Shown here in pieces: positions 7,372 to 16,334 of a DNA stretch of 64,000 nt (within the stretch, counting starts at the first letter, position 1; each line of letters opens with the position of its first letter). Position numbers and translations under genes: made by a program. The notes under the pieces are model-generated. The model saw only the letters and a list, made by a program, of their open reading frames with translations. It did no database searches and had not been told where the DNA came from. The stretch comes from Subtercola boreus (GTDB taxonomy: Bacteria > Actinomycetota > Actinomycetes > Actinomycetales > Microbacteriaceae), in the NCBI RefSeq assembly GCF_003399635.1, contig NZ_NBXB01000029.1:272249-336248 (forward strand), read 5' to 3'.

Positions 7372-9009
7372 GTGAGCCCAGCGACCGACTCCGTACCCCC
7401 CGCGCCAGCCCCGTTGGCCGCCGACGCCCCGACGCGCCCCGAGGGCCCCCGCGGAAGCCGTCTCGACACGTGGTGGGCCGCCCTCGTGAGCACCCCGGCC
7501 CGGCAGCGGGCCTGGCGCTGGGGCGGGCCGATCGCCGTCACGCTGGTCGCCGCGATCCTCCGGCTCTGGAACCTCGGCGACCCGCACAGCCTGGTCTTCG
7601 ACGAGACGTTCTACGTCAAAGACGGCTGGTCGCTGCTGCACCTCGGCTACGAGGGATCCTGGCCGTCGACGCCCGACCCGGCCTTCAACGCCGGCGACGT
7701 GAACACATACACCGACAGCCCCACCTATGTCGTGCATCCACCGCTCGGAAAGTGGATCATCGCCCTCGGGCTCGCCGTGTTCGGGGCTGAGAACAGCTTC
7801 GGCTGGCGCGTCTCGGTGGCGGTCTGCGGCATCCTCGGCGTGCTGCTCATCTCGATGATCGGCACGAAACTCTTCCGGTCGACGCTGCTCGGCACCATCG
7901 CCGGATTCCTGTTCGCGATCGACGGGCACGCGATCGTGATGTCGCGGGTGGGCATTCTCGACGGCATCCTGATGCTCTTCCTGCTGCTCGGTTTCGGCGC
8001 GTTCCTGCTCGACCGCGAGTGGCATCTGAAACGGTTGGCTGAGCGGATAGCCGCGAGCGAGCGGGAGGGCAAAGAAGTGCTCTGGGGGCCCGCGATCTGG
8101 AACCGGCCGTGGCTTTTGGCCGCCGCCGTCGCCCTCGGCCTCGCCACGGCGGTCAAGTGGTCGGGCCTCTACTTCCTTGTCGCCTTCGCGCTCTGGACCG
8201 TTCTGGTGGATGCCCTGGCGAGACGCCGCGCCGGCCTCCCGTTCTGGATCAGCGCCGCCATCCTCAAACAGGGCCTCGCGTCGTTCGTGCTGCTGGTGCC
8301 GGTCTACCTCGCGAGCTACCTCGTCACCTGGACGGGCTGGTTCACCAGCACGAACGGCTACTACCGCAACTGGGCGCAGACCGATGGAACGCCCTGGGCC
8401 GGCGGGCTCGCCTGGGTGCCGCTGACCATCCAGAACTTCTGGCACTTCGAGGTGAGTGTCTACAACTTCAACGTGAACGAACACTCACCGCACCCGTATG
8501 CGGCCAATCCGTTCACCTGGTTGTTCATGATCCGGCCGACGCAGATGTACGTGAACACGATCAGCGACGGCACAGGCGGTTGCGGCGAGCAGACCTGCTA
8601 CGAGAACATCACCTCGGTCGGCAACGCCGCGATCTGGTGGGCCGCGACGGCTGCCATCTTCTTCCTCGTCTACCGTCTCATCCGCAAGCGTGAGTGGCAG
8701 GTCGGCATCATCCTGATGGGCATGGTCGGCGGCTACCTGCCCTGGTTGCTCTTCTCGGGCCGCACGATCTTCCAGTTCTACACGATCGCGTTCGAGCCCT
8801 ACATGATCCTCGGGTTGACGTTCGTGATCGGCATGGCCCTCGGGCGACGAACGGATGCCCGGCGAAAACGGGTCGCGGCCCTCTGGGTCGTGGCCGCCTA
8901 CCTGCTGCTCGCGGTGGCGGTGTCGGTGTTCTTCTGGCCGGTCTGGACGGCGCAGCCTATACCCGGCTGGCTGCTGACGCTGCACTACTGGCTGCCGTCG
9001 TGGCGGTGA
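7372..9009 (+). CDS. Protein O-mannosyltransferase (GT39)
   Basis: A polytopic membrane enzyme of the PMT/GT39 family that transfers mannose from polyprenyl-phosphate-mannose to Ser/Thr of secreted proteins. The loop after the first membrane helix carries the family motif FDETFYVKDGW (about residue 75 on), with the acidic pair needed for catalysis. About ten further hydrophobic segments follow, plus a large extracytoplasmic loop with two Cys (CGEQTC). GTG 7372 is preferred over ATG 7363 because TACCAT (7359-7364) would be the -10 box of a leaderless transcript. The stop overlaps the next start (GTGA), forming a two-gene operon. Confidence 0.9.
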   Translation: MSPATDSVPPAPAPLAADAPTRPEGPRGSRLDTWWAALVSTPARQRAWRWGGPIAVTLVAAILRLWNLGDPHSLVFDETFYVKDGWSLLHLGYEGSWPSTPDPAFNAGDVNTYTDSPTYVVHPPLGKWIIALGLAVFGAENSFGWRVSVAVCGILGVLLISMIGTKLFRSTLLGTIAGFLFAIDGHAIVMSRVGILDGILMLFLLLGFGAFLLDREWHLKRLAERIAASEREGKEVLWGPAIWNRPWLLAAAVALGLATAVKWSGLYFLVAFALWTVLVDALARRRAGLPFWISAAILKQGLASFVLLVPVYLASYLVTWTGWFTSTNGYYRNWAQTDGTPWAGGLAWVPLTIQNFWHFEVSVYNFNVNEHSPHPYAANPFTWLFMIRPTQMYVNTISDGTGGCGEQTCYENITSVGNAAIWWAATAAIFFLVYRLIRKREWQVGIILMGMVGGYLPWLLFSGRTIFQFYTIAFEPYMILGLTFVIGMALGRRTDARRKRVAALWVVAAYLLLAVAVSVFFWPVWTAQPIPGWLLTLHYWLPSWR

Positions 9010-10196
9010 ACGGGGCGGCGAACGGGGCGGTGAGCCGGGCGCCCGCGTCGCGCTTCCCCGGCCCGCGCTGGCTGCCCGGGTTCGTCGTCGCGGGGGCGGC
9101 GGCGCTCATCGCGTTCCTCCTCCACCTCGTTGTGCCGGCCATCCCTCTGCTCACCGCGGCGGTCGGGCTCGGGATGATCGTGGGCCAGATTCCCGCCACG
9201 CAGCGGTTGCTCGATACGGTCCTGAAGCCCGGTATCGCGATGGCTGCGCGCCGGCTGCTCCGGATCGGCATCGTGCTGCTCGGCCTCAAACTCTCGCTCT
9301 ACGACATCGCCGGCCTCGGCTGGCCGACCATCGTCGTCATCGTGCTCGTCGTCGGAATCACCTTCGCAGCGACCTTCGGTTTCGGCCGGCTGCTCCGCCT
9401 GCCCGGCACCCAGCCGATCCTGATCGCCGCCGGCTTCTCGATCTGCGGCGCCTCGGCGATCGGTGCGATGAGCGCGGTCACCCGCAGCAAGGACGAGGAC
9501 CAGGCGACTCCTGTGGCCCTGGTCACGCTCTGCGGCACCCTGGCGATCTTCATCCTGCCGGCCCTCCGCTTCCCGCTGGGACTCGACGACGCCGACTTCG
9601 GCCTCTGGGTCGGGCTGAGCGTGCACGACGTGGGCCAGGTCGTCGCGACCGCCCAGATCGCCGGGCCCGTCGCTCTCGCCGTAGCTGTCGTCGTGAAGCT
9701 GACGCGCGTGCTGACCCTCGCACCGATGGTCGCGATCGTGGGCTTCGTCGAGCGCGGTCGCGATCGCCGGGCACTGCGGGCCGAGGAGCAGGACCGGTCG
9801 GCGCGGCTCGCACGCCTCGCCGCCGGAACGGCCAGCGACTCCGATGCTGCCATCGCGGCAGAGGAGGGCACCGACGAATTCAAGCGCTCCGCCTCCGCCG
9901 CGGCATCCGCTGCCCGGGCGAAGCGCCCCGCGATCGTGCCGCTGTTCATCGTGGGATTCCTGGCCGCGGTGCTGGTGCGCACCTTCCTGCTCGGCGACGA
10001 GACCGTGGCCGCCCCGGTGCTCTCGGTGGCGGACACCGCGCAGACCATCCTGCTAGCGATGGCCCTGTTCGGGCTGGGCTCGAACATCCGTTTCGCCGCC
10101 CTCGCCCGCACCGGCTGGCGAGCCCTCATCGTCGGCCTCGCCTCGTGGCTCCTCATCGCGGTGCTGTCACTCGCGGCGGTCGCGCTCCTCCGCTGA
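9006..10196 (+). CDS. YeiH-type putative sulfate exporter (UPF0324)
   Basis: A 396-residue inner-membrane protein with about ten hydrophobic helices and the family segments GFSICGASAIGAMS and VHDVGQVVATAQI. It belongs to the YeiH/UPF0324 family annotated as putative sulfate exporters; the substrate is not proven. A hydrophilic charged insertion (about residues 245-315, rich in Arg, Ala and Glu) separates the last helices and is longer than I expect for the family. GTG 9006 overlaps the O-mannosyltransferase stop. The first codons include a duplicated 12-nt unit (AACGGGGCGGCG type). Confidence 0.88.
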   Translation: MNGAANGAVSRAPASRFPGPRWLPGFVVAGAAALIAFLLHLVVPAIPLLTAAVGLGMIVGQIPATQRLLDTVLKPGIAMAARRLLRIGIVLLGLKLSLYDIAGLGWPTIVVIVLVVGITFAATFGFGRLLRLPGTQPILIAAGFSICGASAIGAMSAVTRSKDEDQATPVALVTLCGTLAIFILPALRFPLGLDDADFGLWVGLSVHDVGQVVATAQIAGPVALAVAVVVKLTRVLTLAPMVAIVGFVERGRDRRALRAEEQDRSARLARLAAGTASDSDAAIAAEEGTDEFKRSASAAASAARAKRPAIVPLFIVGFLAAVLVRTFLLGDETVAAPVLSVADTAQTILLAMALFGLGSNIRFAALARTGWRALIVGLASWLLIAVLSLAAVALLR

Positions 10197-10221
10197 GCGC
10201 TCCGCTCCGCCGCCCCGTGCA

Positions 10222-10284
10222 CAATTCAGGCAGGCGGCTCCCCCGTCGAACATCTCGACACGACGGGCCCCTGTGCCTGAATTG
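10222..10284. terminator. Large inverted repeat between convergent genes
   Basis: Arms CAATTCAGGCA (10222-10232) and TGCCTGAATTG (10274-10284) pair perfectly over 11 bp. An inner CCCGTCG/CGACGGG pair extends the hairpin. It lies 26 nt after the yeiH-like stop and 72 nt after the convergent acyl-CoA ligase stop, so a bidirectional terminator is the simplest reading. There is no clear T-tract. Confidence 0.55.
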
Positions 10285-10355
10285 GGGTCCAGCGCGGCAG
10301 ACGGCCGGCGGGGCCCTCGCCGGCAGTGGGCGGAGCGACGAGTCAGCCCGCGGGG

Positions 10356-11963
10356 TCAGCCCGCGACGGGCGCGCCAGTCGCGGCGGGTGCTGCCGCATC
10401 CGCATCCGCGTCCGCGCGCGCCGCGTATGCCGCCACCAGCTCGCGCTTCAGTACCTTGCCCGACGGGCCGAGCGGCAGCGCCTCCACGATGTCGATGTGG
10501 CGCGGGTACTTGTAGGCCGCGACATCCTGCTTGACGAACTCCGAGAGCTCGTCGACCGTGGCCGAAGCGCCCGCCGCGAGCACGATCGAGGCGACGATCT
10601 CCTGCCCGTGCGTCTCGTGCGGCACGCCGTAGACGGCGACCATCGAGACCGCCGGATGCCCGGCCAGCACCTCCTCGACCTCCCGCGGGTACACGTTGTA
10701 GCCATTCCGCAGGATCATGTCCTTCGTACGGTCGACGATCGTGAGGTAGCCGTCCTCGTCCTTCCGGCCGAGGTCGCCGGTGCGGAACCAGCCGTCCACC
10801 ATCGCCTTCGCCGTGTCCTCGGGGCGGTTGTGGTACCCGTTCATGAGATTGTGGCCCCGGATGACCAACTCCCCGAGCTCGCCGGTCGGCAGCAGCACGA
10901 TGGTGTCGGCCGTGTCGGCATCGGCGATCTCGACATCCACCCCCCAGATCGGCGTGCCGATCGTGCCTGCGCGGGGCGGCACCCCGACCACGTTGAACGT
11001 GGCGACGGGTGAGGTCTCCGTGAGGCCGTACCCCTCGTGGATCTCGGTGCCGAACAGCTCCTTGAAGCGGTTGATCACCGCGACGGGGATCGCCGCACCG
11101 CCCGAGATGCCGTAGCGGAGCGGCGGCCGGGCCTCCGTGCGGGTCGCGGCATCCAGAAGCGCGATGTACATCGTCGGCACACCCATGAAGATCGTGCACT
11201 GCTGCTCGTTCATCACCCGCAGCGCGGTGTCCCCGTCGAACTTCGGCACCATCACCATGGTCGCTCCGGCGCGGAAGACCGTGTTCATCGTGCAGGTCTG
11301 CCCGAACGTGTGGAACAGCGGCAGGGCGCCGAGCACCTTGTCATCCTCCTTCATGTCGAAGGTCGTCAGCAGCGACACGTTCACCTGCTCGACGAGGGCC
11401 AGGTGCGAGCCCTCAGCCCCCTTGGGCGTGCCCGTCGTGCCGCTCGTGTAGAGGATGGTCGCCGTGTCGAACGGATCGCGCTGCACATACGTGTCGATCG
11501 GAACGGACGCCCGAGCCTCGTCCTCGAGCCGCGGCGGCAGCTCGGGGTTCGCCTCAGGCAGCAGCACGCTCAGCACCGGCACACCGGCGAGCCCCGCGCC
11601 CTTCGCGCCCTCAGCCAGCAGCGGGGCTGCGCAGACGAGCAGCTCGGCGCCACTGTCGCGGAGCACGTACTCGATCTCCTTGCCCTTCAGCAGCGCGTGG
11701 ATCGGCACGACGACCCCTCCGAGAGACAGCACCGCGTAGTAGATCCGGGGAAAGTCGGCGACGTTCGGAATCAGCATGGCCACGGCCGTTCCCGGGCCCA
11801 CACCCCGGTCCCGCAGGGCTCCGGCGTACTGGCGCGTCTGCTGCCAGAGCTCGGCGTAGGTGGTCTCGGTTGGGCCGACCACGATCGCAACGTGGTCGGG
11901 TGTTCGTCTCGCTGCTTCGACCAGGATCGAGGCAACGGACATCGTGGCAAAACCTGTACTCAT
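10356..11963 (-). CDS. Long-chain-fatty-acid--CoA ligase (AMP-binding)
   Basis: An ANL-superfamily ligase activating a carboxylate (probably fatty) to its CoA thioester through an acyl-adenylate. It shows the P-loop TSGTTGTPKG (about 171-180), YGLTETSP, the DRTKDMILRNGYNVYP hinge region, and the catalytic lysine in GPSGKVLKREL near residue 503. It has 535 residues, of which the last ~20 are Ala/Asp low complexity. Start is ATG 11963; MSVASIL seven codons later is an alternative. A GAAGCGCTTC palindrome abuts the start codon. It is monocistronic and divergent from the sulfhydrylase gene. The chain-length preference cannot be read from the sequence. Confidence 0.9.
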   Translation of the reverse strand: MSTGFATMSVASILVEAARRTPDHVAIVVGPTETTYAELWQQTRQYAGALRDRGVGPGTAVAMLIPNVADFPRIYYAVLSLGGVVVPIHALLKGKEIEYVLRDSGAELLVCAAPLLAEGAKGAGLAGVPVLSVLLPEANPELPPRLEDEARASVPIDTYVQRDPFDTATILYTSGTTGTPKGAEGSHLALVEQVNVSLLTTFDMKEDDKVLGALPLFHTFGQTCTMNTVFRAGATMVMVPKFDGDTALRVMNEQQCTIFMGVPTMYIALLDAATRTEARPPLRYGISGGAAIPVAVINRFKELFGTEIHEGYGLTETSPVATFNVVGVPPRAGTIGTPIWGVDVEIADADTADTIVLLPTGELGELVIRGHNLMNGYHNRPEDTAKAMVDGWFRTGDLGRKDEDGYLTIVDRTKDMILRNGYNVYPREVEEVLAGHPAVSMVAVYGVPHETHGQEIVASIVLAAGASATVDELSEFVKQDVAAYKYPRHIDIVEALPLGPSGKVLKRELVAAYAARADADADAAAPAATGAPVAG

Positions 11964-11973
11964 GAAGCGCTTC
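11964..11973. promoter_or_regulatory. 10-bp palindrome GAAGCGCTTC upstream of the acyl-CoA ligase
   Basis: A perfect palindrome directly adjoining the ATG at 11963, at the place where a repressor or mRNA hairpin could act. It may be coincidental; no cognate regulator lies next to it. Confidence 0.3.
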
Positions 11974-12085
11974 TCTCAGTCGGCATTGACGTGCGTCCAG
12001 CTTAGATCGGCAGTCTCAGAACTGCCTGCGAGACCCGCGGCGTCACATTGCGTAGCAGGGGCCTCCGGAGGGCATTCGTGACGAT

Positions 12086-12107
12086 AGCCTCCGGTAGTTT
12101 GGAGGCT
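12086..12107 (+). promoter_or_regulatory. Hairpin sequestering the sulfhydrylase ribosome-binding site
   Basis: AGCCTCC (12086-12092) pairs perfectly with GGAGGCT (12101-12107) across an 8-nt loop. The right arm is the Shine-Dalgarno itself and directly precedes the ATG at 12108. A second CCTCCGGAGG palindrome (12062-12071) just upstream offers an alternative partner for the left arm, the arrangement expected of a translational switch. A GGCAGT/ACTGCC hairpin lies further upstream. No known riboswitch class was recognised. Confidence 0.5.
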
Positions 12108-13403
12108 ATGGCAGATCGCGAATACGGTTTCAGGACTCGGGCAATCCACGCAGGCAACATCCCCGACGAGGTGACCGGCGCCCGCGCGCTGCCGATCTAC
12201 CAGACGTCGGCGTTCGTCTTCGATGACACGGCGGATGCCGCGGCCCGCTTCGCCCTGCAGAAGTACGGCAACATCTACAGCCGGCTCGCGAACCCGACCG
12301 TCGCTGCCTTCGAGGAGCGCATCGCCAGCCTCGAGGGCGGGCTCGGCGCTGTCGCGACCGCCAGCGGGCTCGCCGCGCAGTACATCACCTTCGCGTCGCT
12401 AGTCGGCGCGGGCGACCACATCGTGTCATCTGCCAACCTGTACGGCGGTTCGATCACGCAATTGGATGTCACGCTCCGCCGTTTCGGCGTCGACACCACC
12501 TTCGTTCGGAGCTCCGACCCCGCCGACTACGCCGCAGCCATCACCGACAAGACGAAGCTGATCTTCGCCGAGACCGTGGCGAACCCCTCGGGCGAGATCG
12601 CCGACATCGAGGGGCTCGCCGAGGTCGCCCACGCCCACGGCATCCCGCTCATCATCGACTCCACCATCGCCACTCCGTTTTTGAACCGGCCCATCGAGTG
12701 GGGAGCCGACATCGTCATCCACTCGGCCACCAAATTCCTCGGAGGCCACGGCACTACCCTCGGCGGCGTTGTCGTCGAGAGCGGCCGGTTCGACTGGCAC
12801 AGCGAGAAGTTCCCGCTGTTCGGCCAGCCCGTGCCGAGCTACGGCGGCCTCGAGTGGTCGGGCAACTTCGGCGAATACGCCTTCCTGACGAGGCTCCGCG
12901 CCGAGCAGCTCCGAGACATCGGCCCCTCCCTCGCCCCCCACTCGGCCTTCCTGCTAGCGCAGGGCGTCGAGACGCTGCCGTTCCGCATGCAGGCGCACAT
13001 CGACAACGCGCGGATCGTCGCGGAGTGGCTCGACGCCGACCCCCGCGTCGAGTACGTCAACTGGGCCGGGCTCCCCGGGCATCCGCACTACGAACGTGGC
13101 CTGAAGTACCTGCCGAAGGGTCCGGGTTCGGTCTTCAGCTTCGGTGTGAAGGGCGGCCGGGATGCCGGACGCACGTTCATCGAATCCGTCGACCTGGCGA
13201 GCCACCTGGCGAACATCGGCGACGCCAAGACCCTCGTGATCCACCCCGCGTCGACCACCCACGCCCAGCTGAACGAGCAGCAGCTCGTCGAGGCGGGCGT
13301 GCTGCCCGGCATCGTGCGGATCAGCGTGGGAATCGAAGACCCCGAGGACATCGTCTACGACCTCGACCAGGCACTGACGAAGGCGACGGAAGGTCTCTCA
13401 TGA
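12108..13403 (+). CDS. metY: O-acetylhomoserine sulfhydrylase
   Basis: A PLP-dependent Cys/Met-metabolism enzyme making homocysteine from O-acetylhomoserine and sulfide. The N terminus FRTRAIHAGNIPDEVTGA and length (431 residues) match the MetY branch rather than the shorter MetB/MetC branch. The PLP-binding lysine is Lys209 in HSATKFLGGHG, and GSVFSFGVKGG and HPASTTHAQL are typical C-terminal motifs. ATG 12108 follows a GGAGG site buried in a hairpin, suggesting translational control. The stop overlaps the start of the CoA-binding protein gene (ATGA), so the two are co-translated. Confidence 0.93.
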   Translation: MADREYGFRTRAIHAGNIPDEVTGARALPIYQTSAFVFDDTADAAARFALQKYGNIYSRLANPTVAAFEERIASLEGGLGAVATASGLAAQYITFASLVGAGDHIVSSANLYGGSITQLDVTLRRFGVDTTFVRSSDPADYAAAITDKTKLIFAETVANPSGEIADIEGLAEVAHAHGIPLIIDSTIATPFLNRPIEWGADIVIHSATKFLGGHGTTLGGVVVESGRFDWHSEKFPLFGQPVPSYGGLEWSGNFGEYAFLTRLRAEQLRDIGPSLAPHSAFLLAQGVETLPFRMQAHIDNARIVAEWLDADPRVEYVNWAGLPGHPHYERGLKYLPKGPGSVFSFGVKGGRDAGRTFIESVDLASHLANIGDAKTLVIHPASTTHAQLNEQQLVEAGVLPGIVRISVGIEDPEDIVYDLDQALTKATEGLS

Positions 13404-13987
13404 CGCTCACCAACGACACCCCCAACGAGCTCGTGACGGCCCAGCTCTCGAACGGCCTGACCTGCTCGGTGCCGTCATCGTCACCCCTCGCGAAGCTGCT
13501 GAATTCCCAGCGCACCTGGGTCGGCCCCGATGCGAAGGCACGCCTGAAGATCCTACGGACGGCGAAGTCGATCGCCATCGTAGGCGCGTCGCCGAACGCC
13601 GCGCGCTCGAGCTACTTCGTGGGTACCTACCTCCTGTCGTCGAGCGACTACCGCGTCTACTTCGTGAACCCGAACGCGAAGGAGATCCTCGGGCAGCCGG
13701 CCTACCCGGATCTCGCCTCGCTCCCCGAGGTGCCCGACATCGTGGACGTGTTCCGCAAAGCCAGTGACATCCCCTCGGTGATCGACGACGTCATCGCGAG
13801 CGGGGCGAAGACCGTCTGGGTGCAGCTCGGCATCTGGAACCAGGAGGCGGCAGAGTACGGCGAGAGCAAGGGACTGACCGTCGTGATGGACCGTTGCATC
13901 AAGGTCGAGCATGCCCGCTTCCACGGCGGGCTGCACCTGCTGGGGTTCGACACTGGCCAGATCTCGGCGCGCAAGACCCTTCGCTAG
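13400..13987 (+). CDS. CoA-binding (YccU-type Rossmann) protein
   Basis: A 195-residue protein with a CoA-binding Rossmann domain: AIVGASPNAARSSYFVGTYL (about 55-74) is the nucleotide loop, followed by PEVPDIVDVFRK and VWVQLGIWNQEA, with the family-typical VVMDRCIKVEH near the C terminus. Such stand-alone domains resemble the N-terminal part of succinyl-CoA synthetase alpha, but their role is unknown. Its four-base overlap with metY links it to methionine or sulfur metabolism by context only. Confidence 0.85.
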   Translation: MTLTNDTPNELVTAQLSNGLTCSVPSSSPLAKLLNSQRTWVGPDAKARLKILRTAKSIAIVGASPNAARSSYFVGTYLLSSSDYRVYFVNPNAKEILGQPAYPDLASLPEVPDIVDVFRKASDIPSVIDDVIASGAKTVWVQLGIWNQEAAEYGESKGLTVVMDRCIKVEHARFHGGLHLLGFDTGQISARKTLR

Positions 13988-14080
13988 GGCGCAACGGTCA
14001 CGAGGCCGATTGTTACGCGTCCGTGACATTCACCCCCAATGTTCAGGTCGATGTCACTGGTCGCCGATAGCGTTGTGTCC

Positions 14081-14521
14081 GTGATCATCGCACCCGGTTT
14101 CCTCCCCGCAGCTGCCACGCGCTCCGCCGTGCCGGCCATGGTGTCGACCCAGTGGCTCTGCGATCACCTCGGCTCCGACACGATGGTGGTTCTGGATGCC
14201 CGGGGCTTCGGTCTGCCCGACGACCTGTCGGAGGCGCGTTGCACGCGCATCCCCGGTGCCCTGTTCGCCGATCGGTTCAGCGTGGACGAGGCCTCTTTCC
14301 ACAGAGTGGCTGAGCGCCTCGGCATCACTTCCGGTGCCACGGTCGTCGTCTACGACAGTGGCACAGAGAGCGCACCCGGGGTCACGTCGCCCGCCCTTCG
14401 CCTGCAGGAGGCGTTCGGCACTTTCGGCTACGAGCGCGTGAGTGTGCTCGTCGGTGGCTTCCTGAAGTGGAACGCTGAAGAGCGCCCGGTCGAGTCCGCT
14501 GCGGACTCCGCGGCGGCCTGA
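14081..14521 (+). CDS. Rhodanese-like single-domain protein
   Basis: About 146 residues resembling the N-terminal rhodanese domain of two-domain sulfurtransferases: STQWLCDHLGSDTMVVLDARG, then RIPGALFAD, VVVYDSGT, and LVGGFLKWNAEERP near the end. The loop that carries the catalytic Cys in active rhodaneses has none here, so it may bind rather than transfer sulfur. Starts at ATG 14039 or 14051 are possible. GTG 14081 is favoured because TAGCGT lies 7 nt before it. It sits after metY and the CoA-binding gene, separated by about 90 nt. Confidence 0.7.
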   Translation: MIIAPGFLPAAATRSAVPAMVSTQWLCDHLGSDTMVVLDARGFGLPDDLSEARCTRIPGALFADRFSVDEASFHRVAERLGITSGATVVVYDSGTESAPGVTSPALRLQEAFGTFGYERVSVLVGGFLKWNAEERPVESAADSAAA

Positions 14522-14557
14522 CGGCTCTCCCCGCAGCCGATCCCCCGCAGCCGATCT

Positions 14558-16276
14558 TCAGCCGTCGGACTGCAGCCGCACCATGAGCTCGAGGGCGGCA
14601 CCGAACCCGATCGGTCGCGACAGTGCGTCGGGGCCGAGAGGCGCAAGCGCCCGCACCGCCACGCGCCGGTAGGACTCGCCTCCGGTCTCGAGGTGCACCA
14701 GGTACGCGGCACGGGCCGCAGCACTGTTGCCCGACGGATACGCCCCCTCAGACACATCCCCTTCGAGCAGCAGACCGCGGGCCGCCAGCACCGGATCGCC
14801 GCCGCCGGGAACGGCGAACGGGGAGCCCTCGGCTGTCGGCGCGATCACCGTGTCGAGCAGGTCCGCGCCCGCTCGGCTGTAGCGCGTGTCGCCAGTGGCC
14901 GTGCCGAGCTGCAGCAGGGCCGTGGCGAACATTCCGTAGTCTTCGAGCGTCGCCGGAGCCTCCGAGACGCGGCCGCCGAGCGACGCGCGCACCAAAGTTC
15001 CGTCGGAGCGGAGATGATGCTCGAGCAGATAGTCCGCTGCACGCCGGGCAGACCCGATCAACGCACTGTCGCCGAACGCCGTTCCCGCGTGCGCGAGTGC
15101 GCCGATGGCGAGACTGTTCCAGCCGGTGAGGATCTTGAGATCGAAAGCCGGGGGCTCCTCTCCCGCGCGCTGCTCGCGATCGAGTTCGTAGTACCCACCC
15201 TCGGTGCGGACGCCCGCAACGACACTTTCGGAATCCTGAGCAGACGCGAAGCCGCCCTCTGGCTGCTGCAGGTGGCTGACAAGGTATCCCGCGATTCCGA
15301 GGGCCGTGGCTCGCGCCCAGCCGTGGCCCGCGCCATCCGCGCCGCCCCCGCCGTCGGCGCCACTGCCGCCGCCCGCACCGCCGGCACCGCCGGCACCGCC
15401 GCCGCCTGCAGCTTCTCCCGCACGCTCCGCTGCCTCGTGCTTCTCGGCAGCAGTCGTGTACGCGTCGAGCAGCAGTGCGTTGTCGTAGAGCATGCGCTCG
15501 TAGTGCGGCTCGCTCCAATCCTGCCGGGTCGCGTAGCGGAAGAAGCCGCCCTCCACAGGATCGCGGAGCGGCGAGCCCGCCATGGCTCGCAGCGTGCGAT
15601 CGGCCAGGGGGGCATCCATCGCCTGCAGGAACTGTAGCACCGGTGCCACCGGGAACTTCGGCGCGGTGCCGAACCCCCCGTGCTCGGTGTCCTCGTAGTC
15701 GTCGAGTTCGTACACCACCTGGGCCAGCTCCCCGGCGGTGGGCAGCTCGAGACTCATCTCGGAAGTGGTCTTCGCTCCTGCCTCGGCGAGTGCCTGCACC
15801 AGCTGGCCCGCGGTGCTCTCCACGTCGTCGCGTCTGCTCCGCCAGGCCTCCTGCACCGCATCCAGAACCTGCTGGAACGACGGATTGCCCTGCACGGCCA
15901 CCGGCGGGGAGTAGGTTCCCGCGAAGAACACCCGGCCCTGGGGGGTCGCGAACACGTTCAGAGGCCAGCCGAGGTTCTGGGTGAAGGCACCAGCGGCCGC
16001 GAGGTAGACCGCATCGACCTCCGGATGCTCCTCCCTGTCGACCTTGATGGCGACGAAACCGTCGTTGAGGGCGGCTGCGAGAACGGGGTCGCTGAAGCTC
16101 TCCCGGGCCATCACATGGCACCAGTGGCAGGTGGAGTATCCGATCGACACCAGCACCGGCACGTCGCGGCGCACCGCCTCGGCGAAGGCCTCCTCCCCCC
16201 AGGGGAACCAGTCGACCGGGTTGTCGCTGTGCGAGCGGAGGTAGGGGCTTATCGCGGCGGCGAGTCGGTTGGCCAT
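14558..16276 (-). CDS. YyaL-type protein (DUF255 thioredoxin plus six-hairpin domain)
   Basis: 572 residues: an N-terminal thioredoxin-like DUF255 domain with the C-x-x-C pair Cys50/Cys53 (STCHWCHVM), then an (alpha/alpha)6-barrel region ([33 protein letters not shown]). This is the layout of YyaL/spermatogenesis-associated protein 20 relatives, of unclear biochemical role. A Gly/Ala-only linker (about residues 285-310, coded at 15340-15420) interrupts the barrel, unusual for the family. ATG 16276 is preceded by TACGCT plus 6 nt. It is divergent from hrpA with 58 nt between starts. Confidence 0.88.
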   Translation of the reverse strand: MANRLAAAISPYLRSHSDNPVDWFPWGEEAFAEAVRRDVPVLVSIGYSTCHWCHVMARESFSDPVLAAALNDGFVAIKVDREEHPEVDAVYLAAAGAFTQNLGWPLNVFATPQGRVFFAGTYSPPVAVQGNPSFQQVLDAVQEAWRSRRDDVESTAGQLVQALAEAGAKTTSEMSLELPTAGELAQVVYELDDYEDTEHGGFGTAPKFPVAPVLQFLQAMDAPLADRTLRAMAGSPLRDPVEGGFFRYATRQDWSEPHYERMLYDNALLLDAYTTAAEKHEAAERAGEAAGGGGAGGAGGAGGGSGADGGGGADGAGHGWARATALGIAGYLVSHLQQPEGGFASAQDSESVVAGVRTEGGYYELDREQRAGEEPPAFDLKILTGWNSLAIGALAHAGTAFGDSALIGSARRAADYLLEHHLRSDGTLVRASLGGRVSEAPATLEDYGMFATALLQLGTATGDTRYSRAGADLLDTVIAPTAEGSPFAVPGGGDPVLAARGLLLEGDVSEGAYPSGNSAAARAAYLVHLETGGESYRRVAVRALAPLGPDALSRPIGFGAALELMVRLQSDG

Positions 16277-16282
16277 GCTCCC

Positions 16283-16288
16283 AGCGTA
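16283..16288 (-). promoter_or_regulatory. -10-like hexamer TACGCT for the YyaL-type gene
   Basis: Minus-strand TACGCT followed by GGGAGC and the ATG at 16276. The GGGAG is too close to the ATG to act as a normal ribosome-binding site, which favours a leaderless message. Confidence 0.45.
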
Positions 16289-16334
16289 CGTGCCCGGTCC
16301 CGCGGCCGAGCGTCGCTTGTAGAATGGAACGCCC

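Noticed and set aside
7264..8484. N-terminal extension of the RsmI frame to 8484
   Set aside because: It overlaps the O-mannosyltransferase on the other strand and adds only Arg/Glu-rich sequence; RsmI starts at 7263.
11990..12107. SAM riboswitch upstream of the sulfhydrylase gene
   Set aside because: The leader is short and I could not recognise any SAM-I/IV, SAM-II or SAH core; only the SD-sequestering hairpin is supported.
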